Shown here in pieces: positions 1-10,875 of a DNA stretch of 64,000 nt (the first letter of the stretch is position 1; each line of letters opens with the position of its first letter). The translations under genes were made by a program, and so were the position numbers. The notes below the pieces were generated by a model. It did not search any database, was not told where the DNA came from, and saw only the letters and a list, made by a program, of their open reading frames with translations. Source of the stretch: Tahibacter aquaticus (GTDB lineage Bacteria; Pseudomonadota; Gammaproteobacteria; Xanthomonadales; Rhodanobacteraceae); contig NZ_SNZH01000002.1 of assembly GCF_004363655.1 (NCBI RefSeq), positions 310,001-374,000 of the forward strand, read 5' to 3'.

Positions 1-3000
1 ATCGAGTCGGCCCAGACCATGGCGCCGCTCAAGAGCGATCTGTTCGGCGACAAGACCAGCCTCTACAACGGCTCAACCGAGTTCATCCAGACCGACGTCA
101 GCCTGCCCGGCAACAATGCCTTGCCGGTGTCCTTCGGCCGCCGCTTCGCGGTGGAGAACCGCGGCGCTGCCGGCCTTACCAGCAACCGCTACGACCTGGG
201 CGACTGGGACATCGAAGTGCCGTATCTCAGCGGCGTCTATGCCGAAGGCCAGGGCTGGACGGTCAGCATCGGCAATACGCTTGCCCGCTGTTCGGGACCG
301 GCCAATGCCGACCAGGCGCAGCCGCCAGACGTGGCATCCAACGGCGATAACGTACTCGCCTCGCAATTCTGGCAGGCGCCGTCGATGTACATCCCCGGCA
401 CCGGCAGGCAGCCGTTGCTGTTCCTGACCAACCAGAACATGCCCAAGCCGACCGACGGGGCGACGTATCGCTGGGTCACCAAGGACAACTGGTTCCTGTC
501 GTGCATCACCGGCGGCAACGTGGGCAATGGCCTGGGCGAGGGTTTCATCGCGCGGTCGCCGAGCGGCGTGAAATACACCTTCAACCATATGGTGAAGCTG
601 ACGTATCCGCCGATCCTGCGCGAGCGCAAGGACGCCAACGGCGTGCAGCGCAATACCGTGGTCAACCGCGAAGAGGTGCGCCTTTACGCCACGATGGTGG
701 AGGATCGTTTCCAGAACGAAGGCGGCGTGACGCTCAAGTTCCCCAACAACTACGTCAAGTACACCTGGGACGGCAACCAGCTGCGCACGATCACCAGCGG
801 CGACGGCCGTGCACTGACGCTGACGTATAGCGGCAATCGCATCGGCTCGCTCAGCGATGGTACGCGTACCTGGACTTACGGCTATGCCAATCCCACATAC
901 CGGTCGCTGACGTCGGTGGTGCTGCCCGACGGCAGCAACTGGACCTACGACCTGGTCGATCTGGCCGACGGCCGCACCAAATATCCCATTAGTGGTCCGG
1001 TGAACTTTGTCGGCCCCCAATGCAACAAGCGGCGCGAAATGGCGCCGGCGGGCGGAATCAACGTACATACCGGCAGCATGACGCATCCGTCGGGTGCGAC
1101 CGGTGTATTCCAGTTCGAAATCCTGCGCCACGGCCGCTACAACGTCGATCTGCTCTGCGACGAGGGCCAGTCCACGATATCGGTCGATCCGCAGTATTTC
1201 GCCGGCATGTATCCGGTGCAGTTCGAGATCAACTCGCTGACGAAAAAGACCATCACCGGCGCGGGCCTGCCTGCGGCCGGACAGGCCTGGCAGTACGAGT
1301 ACGAAATCCTGCCCGGCGCCAACCGCTGCGATCAGTCGGGTAACTGCAACATTGGCCCGCAAAGCAAGGCCGTCACGCTGATCGAGCCGGACGGCTCGCG
1401 CACGGTGAATACCTACGGTGTGCGTTACGGCGAGAACGAAGGCCAGCTGCTGGGCATGAAGGTCTATTCGCCGGCGGCGGCCTTGCTGCGCGAGCAGACC
1501 TTTGCCTACGTCACCAATGCCGAGGCGCCGAGCCACCCGTTCCCGCAGGCCATGGGCGAAGTGCTCAACCCGCGCAGCGACAACATGTCGTCGGTGCAGC
1601 TGCGTCCGCAGAAAGAGCGCATCACCGTGCAGGACGGCGCCACCTTCCGCTGGCAGGCCCTGGGTTTCGACCTGTTCGCGCGCACCACCGACGTGAGCCG
1701 TTCCAGCACCCTGGTGGGTGCGCCGCGCGTGGAACGCACCAGCTACCACGACAACTATGCACATTGGGTACTCGGCCAGGTGGCCAAGGTCGAGCACATC
1801 GCCGACGGCACGCCGATCCAGACCATCAGCGAAAATGTGTACGACGTGAGCAAAGCGCAGCTGCTCAGCGAATCGAGCTGGGGCAAGGTGCGCAAGAGCT
1901 ACAGCTACTACGTTACCGGCATGCTCGCCAGCGTCGCCGACGGCGCCGCGCAGACGACGACGTTCGCCAACTATTTCCGTGGCGTGCCGCGCTATATCGG
2001 CTATCCCGACAGCAACAGCGAACAGGCTGAAGTCGGCAACATCGGCAATATCCTCTGGGTCCAGGACGAGCAGGGCTACCGGACCACGTTCGGTTACCAC
2101 CCGACCTCGGGCCGCCTGACCAGCATCACGCCGCCGGCATCCGACGTTGTCGCCTGGTCGCCGACCAATATGCTGTTCGAGAAGATCAACACCGCCGAAC
2201 ACGGCCTGAACACGGCTCACTGGCGCCACACCACGACGACGGGCAACCTGAGCAAGGTCACCTATTTCGATGCGCTGCTGCGGCCGGTTTTGGCGCGCGA
2301 GCGCGACTCGGCCCGCCCTGGCCAGGACCGCGTTACCGTGCGCCGTTTCGACGAGCGTGGCCGCGAAGTCTTCGCTGCCTATCCGCAGTCGGCCATGCCG
2401 AGCAGCTTCACCAATACGCTGCCGGGCACGCAGACCGTCTACGACGCGCTGGACCGCACGCGCTTCGTTTACCAGAACTCGGAAAACGGCGTGCTGGAAA
2501 CCAAGACCGAATACCTCGCCGGCTTCAAGCGCAAGGTGACCGATCCGCGCCTGAAGGAATCCACTACCGCGTTCTGGGGCATGGACGAGCCCAGCTACGA
2601 TCTGCCGGTCGAAGTGCTTGCGCCCGAAGGCCTGAACATGACGATTCAGCGCGACATCTTCGGCCTGACCAAGCGCGTGCGCCGCGCGGCAGTCGTCAAC
2701 GGCTCCACCCTGACGGTCAGCCGCAACTACGTCTACGACGCCAACCGCCGCCTGTGCAAGCTGTGGGAAAACGAAACCCAGGCGAACTATTTCGGCTATG
2801 ACGCGGCCGACAATGTGGCCTGGACCATCCGCGGCTTCCCGTCGTCGATCTCGTCGAGCCAGTGCGACTACGCCGAATTTGGCACCACGCCGAAGACCAC
2901 GTATACCTACGACGCACGCAACCGCCTGCGCGACACGGTCTATCCGGCCGGCACGAGCAGCGTCTTCCAGACCTACTATCCGGACGGTTCGCTGCAGACC

Positions 3001-6000
3001 ACGTCGGCCGGCAATAGCACCTGGACCTACGAATACAACAAACGCCGCCTGCTGGAAAAAGAAACGCTGCAGTACGACGGCAAGACCTTCGTACTGGACT
3101 GGGCCTATGACAGCCTGGGTTCGGCGCAGTCGCTGACCTATCCCGATGGCAGCATGGTCGACTACGCACCCGATGCGTTCGGCCGCCCGACCCAGGTCGG
3201 CAGCTATGCCAGCGGCATCAGCTACTACCCGAACAATGCCACGGCGCAATTCACCTACGGCAACGGCGTACAGCACACGCTGACGCAGAACGCACGCCAG
3301 CTGCCGCTGCGCAGCAAGGACAGCATCGGCAGCACGGCCATCCTCGATTACGAATACGACTACGACAACAACGGCAATGTCGCGCAGATCGACGACTTCG
3401 CCCAGGGCGGACTGGAAAGCAAGACGCTGGCCTATGACGGGCTCAATCGCCTGATCGCCGCCACCTCGGGGCTGTGGGCCGGCACGGCCACGTTCGAGTA
3501 CGACGCGCTGGAGAACCTGCGCCGCATGCAGGTCAACAACCGCATCCACACCTACACCATCGATACGGCACGCAACCGCGTCAGCCAGCTGGTCTCCAAT
3601 CTCGGCCCCACGCTGAACCTCAGTTACAACAACCAGGGCAATCTGGTCGGCAAGGGCAGCCAGAGTTTCGTATTCGACCTGGCCAACCGCATGACCTCGG
3701 CCACCGGCCCGGGCGGCAGCGGTGGCGAAAGCTATGTCTACGACGGCCATGGCCGCCGCGTATCCATTCTTAAAAATGGTCAAAGCACCAAGAAATACAC
3801 GGTCTACAGCAAGGAAGGAAAACTGCTGCACGAACTGGATGCGACGGGTGCGCCGACCCATTACATCTATCTGGCCGGCAGCCTGCTGGCGCGCCTGCAG
3901 AACGGCGTGGTGACCAACGCACCGGTGCTGTCGGTCAATCCGCCGAACAAGACCAGCGGCGATTTCACCGTGAGCTGGACCAATGTGCTGAGCAACGGCA
4001 GCTACAAGCTGTCGGTACGCCGCGGCACCAGCGCGCCCCAGGTAACGACCCTGCCATGGACCACGCTCAACAAGCTGTATTCCAGCCCCGACGGCGGCAC
4101 CTACACCATCGGCCTGCAGGCTTGCCCTGCGGTCGGAGCGTGCAGCGACGCAAACCCGCTGAGCTATGGCGTGACACCGAAGAAAGTGGCCTCGGTCAGC
4201 GTGCCGCAGGTGCAGCAGTCGGGCCCCTACAGCATCAGCTGGCAGGCCTCCGTCGATGCGAGCTATCGCGTCGAACAGTCGGCCGACAACGGCGTGAACT
4301 ACTCACTAGTAACGGCCAGCACGGCGAACACGTCGGTCCAGTTGCCGGGCACGGTCGCGGGCACTTACGTCTACAAGGTCACCGCCTTCAACAGCTGGGG
4401 CGATCGCGGCGGCACGGTTTCCGGCCCGGTCACGGTGGTACCGCCGAACACCTGCGACACGGTCACGACGCTGGCCACGCCGGTCATTACGCCGATCACC
4501 CTGGATAGCCCGAACGGCTATACGGTGCGCTGGACCGAGCCGAATTGCGCAACGGCCTATACCGTGGAGGAGTCGACCAACGACGTGAACTGGACAGCGG
4601 CACCGGGCTATGCGGCGCCGATCAATCTGGCCGAGGCGGTGTTTACCGGCCGCGCCAATGGCACCTACTACTACCGCGTGCGCGCCAGCCGGCCGGGCAA
4701 CACACCGGTGCCGTTCAGCGCCTACAGCACGTCGAAGTCCATCGTGGTTTCTGTGTCAGTCGATCCGCCGATTCCGGCCAATGTGCGCCTGGCCAGCACC
4801 GGCGTCGTCACGGGGCCGATCATCCATCTCACCGGCAACACCAGGCGCGTCGATGTGCTGTGGGACGCCGTAGCCAACGCCACCAGCTATGTGGTCAAGC
4901 GTGTCACCGACCATACCCAGTGCGCTGGTGGCGACGGCGAGCAGACCGTAACCGGTTCGCCGCCGCTCGCCATCCTGGCGAACCAGGCCGTGCCGTACAT
5001 CTGTGGCGGCCATTCCCAGGCACCGACGGCGTACGAGTTCCAGGTCAAGGCCTGCATCGGCAGCAACTGCTCGCAGTGGTCGTCCATTGCGCGAGTGGAA
5101 GTCGATGCACCGGGTGGCGGTGGCGGCAATGGTCCGAACGCGATCGAAGCACTGCAGCCGGTCTACTACCACACGGATGCACTCGGCAGCCCAGCCGCCG
5201 AAACCGACGCCGTAGGCACCATCTCGACGATCAAGCGCTTGTACTACGAGCCCTACGGCGGGCCGCTGGACGGCATCTACAGCGACAAGCCCGGCTATAC
5301 CGGCCATGTCGCGGATTCGACCACGCAGCTGAACTACATGCAGCAGCGTTACTACGATCCGATGCTGGGGCGGTTTTTGAGTGTGGATCCGGTAGAAGTC
5401 AACAAGCAGACTGGCGCCAGCTTCAACAGATTTGCGTATGCGGGCAACAACCCCTACACGTTCACGGATCCTGACGGTCGCGAATACGGCGCTGCATATG
5501 CCACCATTTTCAAGGCTGACTCTGGAATTCCGCTCGCGACCGACGATGGAGGCAAAGCGATCGGGATAGTCGTCGATTTCATTCCGGTAGTTGGTGACGT
5601 GAAGGGCATTGTGGAAGCGATTGCAGATCCAACGCCAATCAATATCGCCGGTGCCGTGATCGGTCTATTTCCAGTAGGCGGAGACATTGCCAAAGCGGCG
5701 CTCAAACATGGGGACGAGGTTGCCGCGCTCGGCAAGGCAGCCCCCGATTTTGATACCGCTCGACGCACCGCATTCGAGAACGCAGGAATGACGGATGCAT
5801 CCAAAGTGGAGTTTTCCAAGATGGACGAAGCAACCGGTACTGTTGTGGAGTTCAAGGGTGAAGGTGGAGCAAAGGTTGGTTATGATGGACCCCACGCGAG
5901 TCCGGGCCCTCACCACGACACTCAGCACATCAGCTGGCAGTCAGCTGGAAAGCGAGGCGATGGCGGCGCAAAACGCGGCAACGAACCCTACTCGGGAGAG

Positions 6001-6036
6001 CGCCATCCGTCCCGCCCGGATAGGAAAGACCAATGA
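1..6036 (+). CDS. Rhs/YD-repeat polymorphic toxin, 5' end outside the window
   Basis: The frame is open from base 1, so the true start lies upstream; residues are counted from the first ATG at 19. Many YD-type repeats (e.g. 'YEYDYDNNGN') run through residues about 250-1290. About 400 residues of four fibronectin-III-like segments follow (about 1300-1695), then a Gly-rich hinge and the Rhs core (YYHTDALGS, YYDPMLGRFLSVDP, ending DPDGRE near residue 1822). The last ~183 residues are the variable tip: a hydrophobic pretoxin segment (IPVVGDVKG, LFPVGGDIAK), then a His-rich tail with GPHHD, HISWQSAGKR and RHPSRP. By family knowledge the core forms a shell that holds the C-terminal toxin. The tail recalls the 'polymorphic toxin type 47' group, but that is from memory and unverified. 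The GC drop in the tip and the overlapping downstream gene fit a toxin/immunity cassette. Confidence 0.9.
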   Translation: MESAQTMAPLKSDLFGDKTSLYNGSTEFIQTDVSLPGNNALPVSFGRRFAVENRGAAGLTSNRYDLGDWDIEVPYLSGVYAEGQGWTVSIGNTLARCSGPANADQAQPPDVASNGDNVLASQFWQAPSMYIPGTGRQPLLFLTNQNMPKPTDGATYRWVTKDNWFLSCITGGNVGNGLGEGFIARSPSGVKYTFNHMVKLTYPPILRERKDANGVQRNTVVNREEVRLYATMVEDRFQNEGGVTLKFPNNYVKYTWDGNQLRTITSGDGRALTLTYSGNRIGSLSDGTRTWTYGYANPTYRSLTSVVLPDGSNWTYDLVDLADGRTKYPISGPVNFVGPQCNKRREMAPAGGINVHTGSMTHPSGATGVFQFEILRHGRYNVDLLCDEGQSTISVDPQYFAGMYPVQFEINSLTKKTITGAGLPAAGQAWQYEYEILPGANRCDQSGNCNIGPQSKAVTLIEPDGSRTVNTYGVRYGENEGQLLGMKVYSPAAALLREQTFAYVTNAEAPSHPFPQAMGEVLNPRSDNMSSVQLRPQKERITVQDGATFRWQALGFDLFARTTDVSRSSTLVGAPRVERTSYHDNYAHWVLGQVAKVEHIADGTPIQTISENVYDVSKAQLLSESSWGKVRKSYSYYVTGMLASVADGAAQTTTFANYFRGVPRYIGYPDSNSEQAEVGNIGNILWVQDEQGYRTTFGYHPTSGRLTSITPPASDVVAWSPTNMLFEKINTAEHGLNTAHWRHTTTTGNLSKVTYFDALLRPVLARERDSARPGQDRVTVRRFDERGREVFAAYPQSAMPSSFTNTLPGTQTVYDALDRTRFVYQNSENGVLETKTEYLAGFKRKVTDPRLKESTTAFWGMDEPSYDLPVEVLAPEGLNMTIQRDIFGLTKRVRRAAVVNGSTLTVSRNYVYDANRRLCKLWENETQANYFGYDAADNVAWTIRGFPSSISSSQCDYAEFGTTPKTTYTYDARNRLRDTVYPAGTSSVFQTYYPDGSLQTTSAGNSTWTYEYNKRRLLEKETLQYDGKTFVLDWAYDSLGSAQSLTYPDGSMVDYAPDAFGRPTQVGSYASGISYYPNNATAQFTYGNGVQHTLTQNARQLPLRSKDSIGSTAILDYEYDYDNNGNVAQIDDFAQGGLESKTLAYDGLNRLIAATSGLWAGTATFEYDALENLRRMQVNNRIHTYTIDTARNRVSQLVSNLGPTLNLSYNNQGNLVGKGSQSFVFDLANRMTSATGPGGSGGESYVYDGHGRRVSILKNGQSTKKYTVYSKEGKLLHELDATGAPTHYIYLAGSLLARLQNGVVTNAPVLSVNPPNKTSGDFTVSWTNVLSNGSYKLSVRRGTSAPQVTTLPWTTLNKLYSSPDGGTYTIGLQACPAVGACSDANPLSYGVTPKKVASVSVPQVQQSGPYSISWQASVDASYRVEQSADNGVNYSLVTASTANTSVQLPGTVAGTYVYKVTAFNSWGDRGGTVSGPVTVVPPNTCDTVTTLATPVITPITLDSPNGYTVRWTEPNCATAYTVEESTNDVNWTAAPGYAAPINLAEAVFTGRANGTYYYRVRASRPGNTPVPFSAYSTSKSIVVSVSVDPPIPANVRLASTGVVTGPIIHLTGNTRRVDVLWDAVANATSYVVKRVTDHTQCAGGDGEQTVTGSPPLAILANQAVPYICGGHSQAPTAYEFQVKACIGSNCSQWSSIARVEVDAPGGGGGNGPNAIEALQPVYYHTDALGSPAAETDAVGTISTIKRLYYEPYGGPLDGIYSDKPGYTGHVADSTTQLNYMQQRYYDPMLGRFLSVDPVEVNKQTGASFNRFAYAGNNPYTFTDPDGREYGAAYATIFKADSGIPLATDDGGKAIGIVVDFIPVVGDVKGIVEAIADPTPINIAGAVIGLFPVGGDIAKAALKHGDEVAALGKAAPDFDTARRTAFENAGMTDASKVEFSKMDEATGTVVEFKGEGGAKVGYDGPHASPGPHHDTQHISWQSAGKRGDGGAKRGNEPYSGERHPSRPDRKDQ

Positions 6037-6482
6037 CGGAATCAGCGTCGACGATGCCATCAAATAGTGTGCTCGAGGATCTGGCAAAGCACGCAAGGCT
6101 TTGCTTGTTGCAGACAAATGACGCCTACAAGGTGCTCGAAAAAATTGCGGTGTTGCATGTATCGGATAGGGCTCTCGTATACTGGTGGCAAGGGCTACAT
6201 AATGTTCAGGCACGTCTGAGCTATGGAACGGCTTCCACCGATGGGCTCGATCTCCTGTCGGAACAGCTAGAAAAGCTGGATAGTGAAGAGATTTATCTTG
6301 TTGCAACGGATGATCAGCTTGCTCCTTGGCCAGTGTTCGTATGTTGCAGGCATGATGTCAGAGGTGTCCTCGCTGATATGCCTTTTTTCGAGTATTTCAT
6401 CTCGACAATGGACTGCTCGGTTTTGATCTTTGATACACATCACAACGAACTGGTTTTGTCGATAGCCAAGAAATTCGACTGA
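6033..6482 (+). CDS. Putative immunity protein for the upstream Rhs toxin
   Basis: A 149-residue soluble protein without signal peptide or membrane segment. Its ATG overlaps the Rhs stop (ATGA), so the two genes are translationally coupled, as is normal for toxin/immunity pairs. GC is much lower than in the neighbours (29 of 60 bases in 6061-6120), a usual sign of exchangeable Rhs cassettes. I do not recognise the family. Sequence marks are a Trp pair (YWWQG), a central acidic helix and a C-terminal stretch with two Cys (VCCRHD). The immunity role is inferred from position, overlap and composition only. The gene ends 11 bases before a strong terminator, closing the unit. Confidence 0.75.
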   Translation: MTESASTMPSNSVLEDLAKHARLCLLQTNDAYKVLEKIAVLHVSDRALVYWWQGLHNVQARLSYGTASTDGLDLLSEQLEKLDSEEIYLVATDDQLAPWPVFVCCRHDVRGVLADMPFFEYFISTMDCSVLIFDTHHNELVLSIAKKFD

Positions 6483-6493
6483 ATCTGTGGGAT

Positions 6494-6532
6494 AAACAAA
6501 ACAAGCCCGCTATTGGCGGGCTTGTTTTGTTT
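6494..6532. terminator. Bidirectional intrinsic terminator after the Rhs cassette
   Basis: A perfect 17-bp inverted repeat (6494-6510 with 6516-6532) with a 5-base loop (TATTG). The stem has a GC core next to T-runs on the plus strand and A-runs on the left arm, so it can stop transcription from both the Rhs/immunity pair and the converging reductase gene. Confidence 0.85.
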
Positions 6533-6605
6533 TGATAGGCCATGCGGGAACTGGTTCGACATGGTTCAAGGCATGGAACCCCTGATAAAACGCCCGATTG
6601 TTTTT

Positions 6606-7616
6606 TCACCCCTTCCGCTGCTGCATCCTCTGCCGCGCCAGATACTCTCCCACCCGCGCCAAACCCTCGTTCGTCGTAACCCGCGGCGAATAGCCCAGAT
6701 CGCGCCGTGCCGCGGCAATGCTGAACCAGTGCGCCGTCGACAGCTGTTCGACGATGAAGCGCGTCAGCGGCGGCTCGGATTTGATGCGCAGCAGTTTCCA
6801 GATGCGCTCCATGTAGGTGCCGGCGAAACGGGCGAAATCCAGCGAGATGCGCCGCGTTTCCGGCGGCAGGCCGGCGGCTTTGAGCAGGGCGTTGATCATC
6901 GCGTCCTGGTTGACCGGCTCGCCCTGGGTGATGAAATAGGCCTTGCCGGCGATGGGCGAGCCGGGCTGCAGTTTGTCCAGCGCCAGCACATGCGCTTCTG
7001 CCGCATTGTCCACATAGACCGTATCGATCTTTTTCGGCGTATCGCCGATATGGCGCAGGCGGCCTTTTTCCGAGCGCTGCAGGATGCGCGGCAGCAGGTG
7101 CGGATCGCCTGGGCCCCAGATCAGGTGCGGGCGCAGAGCGACCGTGGCCAGCTGCGGCGAATTGGCGGCGAGTACGCGCTGCTCGGCCAGTGCCTTGGTC
7201 TGCGGATACGGCGCCAGGAAATGCGTCGCGTACGGCGTCGATTCGTTGACGCCATTCAGGTCCTTACCGTTGTGCACAACGCTGGGGCTGGAGGTATACA
7301 CCAGGCGCCGGATATTGTGGATTTCACAGGCGGCCAGCACCACGTCGGTGCCGCGCACATTGGTTTCGTAGTAGTCCAGCAGCGAGCCCCAGGCACCGGC
7401 CTTGGCTGCGGTATGCACGATTGCATCGCAGCCGGCGGCCGCGGTCGCGACCTGGTCCAGGCTGCGCAGGTCGCCGAGGCGCTGTTCCACGCCCAGCGTC
7501 TTCAGTTCGGGATAGTCGTGCCGGTTCAGTGCGCGCACTTCGTGACCCCGGGCGACCAGCTGCTTGCAGATGGCCTTGCCGAGAAAGCCGCCGCCACCGG
7601 TTACGAGAATTTTCAT
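6606..7616 (-). CDS. OleD-like NAD(P)-dependent epimerase/3-beta-hydroxysteroid dehydrogenase-family reductase
   Basis: 336 residues of extended short-chain dehydrogenase type. The N-terminal cofactor motif is TGGGGFLG (residues 6-13), and the catalytic Tyr-Lys lies in YPQTK with a preceding TSSPSV serine segment. The pattern AKAGAWGS, RPHLIWGPGD and AHWFSIAAARRDLGY strongly recalls OleD of Xanthomonas, which reduces 2-alkyl-3-ketoalkanoate during long-chain olefin synthesis. The partner genes oleA, oleB and oleC are not next to it here, so the substrate is uncertain; a sterol or sugar epimerase role is possible. ATG start at 7616. It converges on the Rhs cassette and is followed by the shared terminator. 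Confidence 0.8.
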   Translation of the reverse strand: MKILVTGGGGFLGKAICKQLVARGHEVRALNRHDYPELKTLGVEQRLGDLRSLDQVATAAAGCDAIVHTAAKAGAWGSLLDYYETNVRGTDVVLAACEIHNIRRLVYTSSPSVVHNGKDLNGVNESTPYATHFLAPYPQTKALAEQRVLAANSPQLATVALRPHLIWGPGDPHLLPRILQRSEKGRLRHIGDTPKKIDTVYVDNAAEAHVLALDKLQPGSPIAGKAYFITQGEPVNQDAMINALLKAAGLPPETRRISLDFARFAGTYMERIWKLLRIKSEPPLTRFIVEQLSTAHWFSIAAARRDLGYSPRVTTNEGLARVGEYLARQRMQQRKG

Positions 7617-7781
7617 CGAAGGGTTTCCTGTGGCGAGTGCGCAGCGACTCGATCATAGCGGCCTGAACGTCGATATTCAGGGGCGGGTCGTTTTGCGCGC
7701 GCGGCTGTCGGCGATGGAGCAGGGCGGTGCGGGGCAAAAAGCCGTCCGCACCGCCGGTTTTACGCTGTTGCAGCGCTATGC

Positions 7782-9671
<1,890 letters not shown>

Positions 9672-9909
9672 TGACGATAGTCCTGTGCAATGGAGAAGGT
9701 GCGTCGCAGCGGCGGGCCTGGACGAAAAGCCAGTGGCGCAAGCCACCCTCCCGAAGGCCGGAAGCCTCGCACGCCGCGGGGCCATCGGGCCGGCTATTGT
9801 ACTGGCCCAAGGTCTAGCGTCGATGACGGTTGTGCTACGGCCCAAAGCGCCTGGGGAATGGGTACAATCGCGCGCCCCGAACCGACCGCAACCTGCCGAG
9901 AACAGCGCC
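9672..9909. promoter_or_regulatory. Divergent speA/speE promoter region
   Basis: Noncoding gap between speA and speE. A TACAAT hexamer at 9863-9868 would make a good -10 box for speE with a leader of about 35 bases. I could not find a convincing -35 at 16-18 bases from it (a TTGTGC at 9830 is too far). No clear operator or riboswitch fold was seen. Confidence 0.35.
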
Positions 9910-10761
9910 ATGTCCGATTCCACCTGGTTCACCGAGCAGCACGAGCATTCCGGCTCGTCCATCGGTTTTCGCGTGAAACAGAAACTGCACTCGGAAAAGA
10001 CGCCGTTCCAGACCATCGAGATCTACGACACGACGGACTGGGGCAAGCTGATGGTCATCGATGGCTGCATGATGGTGAGCAGCCGCGACAACTTCCTGTA
10101 TCACGAGATGATGTCGCACCCGGCGCTGTTCACCCATGCGCGCGCCAAGCGTGTCGTCATCATCGGCGGCGGCGACTGCGGCACGCTGCGTGAAGTGCTG
10201 CGGCACGACGAAGTGGAAAAGGCCGTCCAGGTCGAGATCGACGAGCGCGTGACGCGCCTGGCCGAAAAATATTTCCCCGAGCTGTGCGAAGCCAACGACG
10301 ATCCGCGCGCTGAACTGCTGTTCATCGACGGCATCAAGTACATGGCCGAGTGCGAGCCGGAATCGCTGGATCTGATCATCGTCGATTCCACCGATCCGGT
10401 CGGTCCGGCCGAAGGCCTGTTCAATGCCGCGTTCTATACCAGCTGCTACAAGGCGCTGCGCCATGGCGGCATCCTGGTGCAGCAATCCGAGTCGCCGCTG
10501 GTGCATCTGGATCTGATCAAATCGATGCGCGTGGCGATGAAGAGCGCCGGCTTCCAGTCGGCCAAGACACTGAATTTCCCGCAGCCGTGCTATCCCACCG
10601 GCTGGTGGAGCTGCACCATGGTGCGCAAGGGTGCCGATCTGGCCGGCTTCCGAGAACGCGGCGCCGCGAGCAAGCAGTTCCCCACGCGCTACTACAACGT
10701 CGACATGCACCGCGCTGCGCTGGCCATGCCGGAGTTCGTGCGCGAGGCCCTGGGCGAGTAG
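9910..10761 (+). CDS. speE: Spermidine synthase (polyamine aminopropyltransferase)
   Basis: Transfers the aminopropyl group of decarboxylated S-adenosylmethionine to putrescine. 283 residues from the ATG at 9910, where the family N-terminus (WFTEQH) begins; the frame is open further upstream but without family sequence. Signature residues are IGGGDCGTLREVLRH (the Rossmann-type GGG), the QVEID loop, and the catalytic Asp loop IVDSTDPVGPAEGLF. The downstream part keeps CYPTGWWS and TRYYN. Length matches bacterial SpeE. It pairs functionally with the divergent speA; no adenosylmethionine decarboxylase gene is present in the window. Confidence 0.97.
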   Translation: MSDSTWFTEQHEHSGSSIGFRVKQKLHSEKTPFQTIEIYDTTDWGKLMVIDGCMMVSSRDNFLYHEMMSHPALFTHARAKRVVIIGGGDCGTLREVLRHDEVEKAVQVEIDERVTRLAEKYFPELCEANDDPRAELLFIDGIKYMAECEPESLDLIIVDSTDPVGPAEGLFNAAFYTSCYKALRHGGILVQQSESPLVHLDLIKSMRVAMKSAGFQSAKTLNFPQPCYPTGWWSCTMVRKGADLAGFRERGAASKQFPTRYYNVDMHRAALAMPEFVREALGE

Positions 10762-10770
10762 AACGTTTCG

Positions 10771-10801
10771 CCGCGCCGGCAGCTTCGCTGCGCCGGCGCG
10801 G
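10771..10801. other. GC-rich stem-loop after speE
   Basis: An imperfect hairpin: 8 bp outer stem, 2-base bulge, 5 bp inner stem and a 3-base loop. It lacks a T-run, so it is not a typical intrinsic terminator; it may limit 3' decay or act as a weak terminator of speE. Confidence 0.35.
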
Positions 10802-10875
10802 CCGCCCGGCCTGGCGCCGGCACCGACCATCGCCGCATTGCAGCATGAGGCCGGCGCGCGAATACTCGGCGCCCG

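Noticed and set aside
73-3861. A 1262-codon open frame antisense to the Rhs gene
   Set aside because: It is a frame shadow of a GC-rich gene: low-complexity Arg/Ala/Val text with no family features. The opposite strand encodes clear YD repeats.
9830-9868. TTGTGC/TACAAT as a full sigma-70 promoter for speE
   Set aside because: The spacing of 27 bases is too long. Only the -10-like hexamer is mentioned, with low confidence.
10771-10801. Intrinsic terminator after speE
   Set aside because: The hairpin is strong but is followed by GC-rich sequence instead of T, so it is listed only as a stem-loop.
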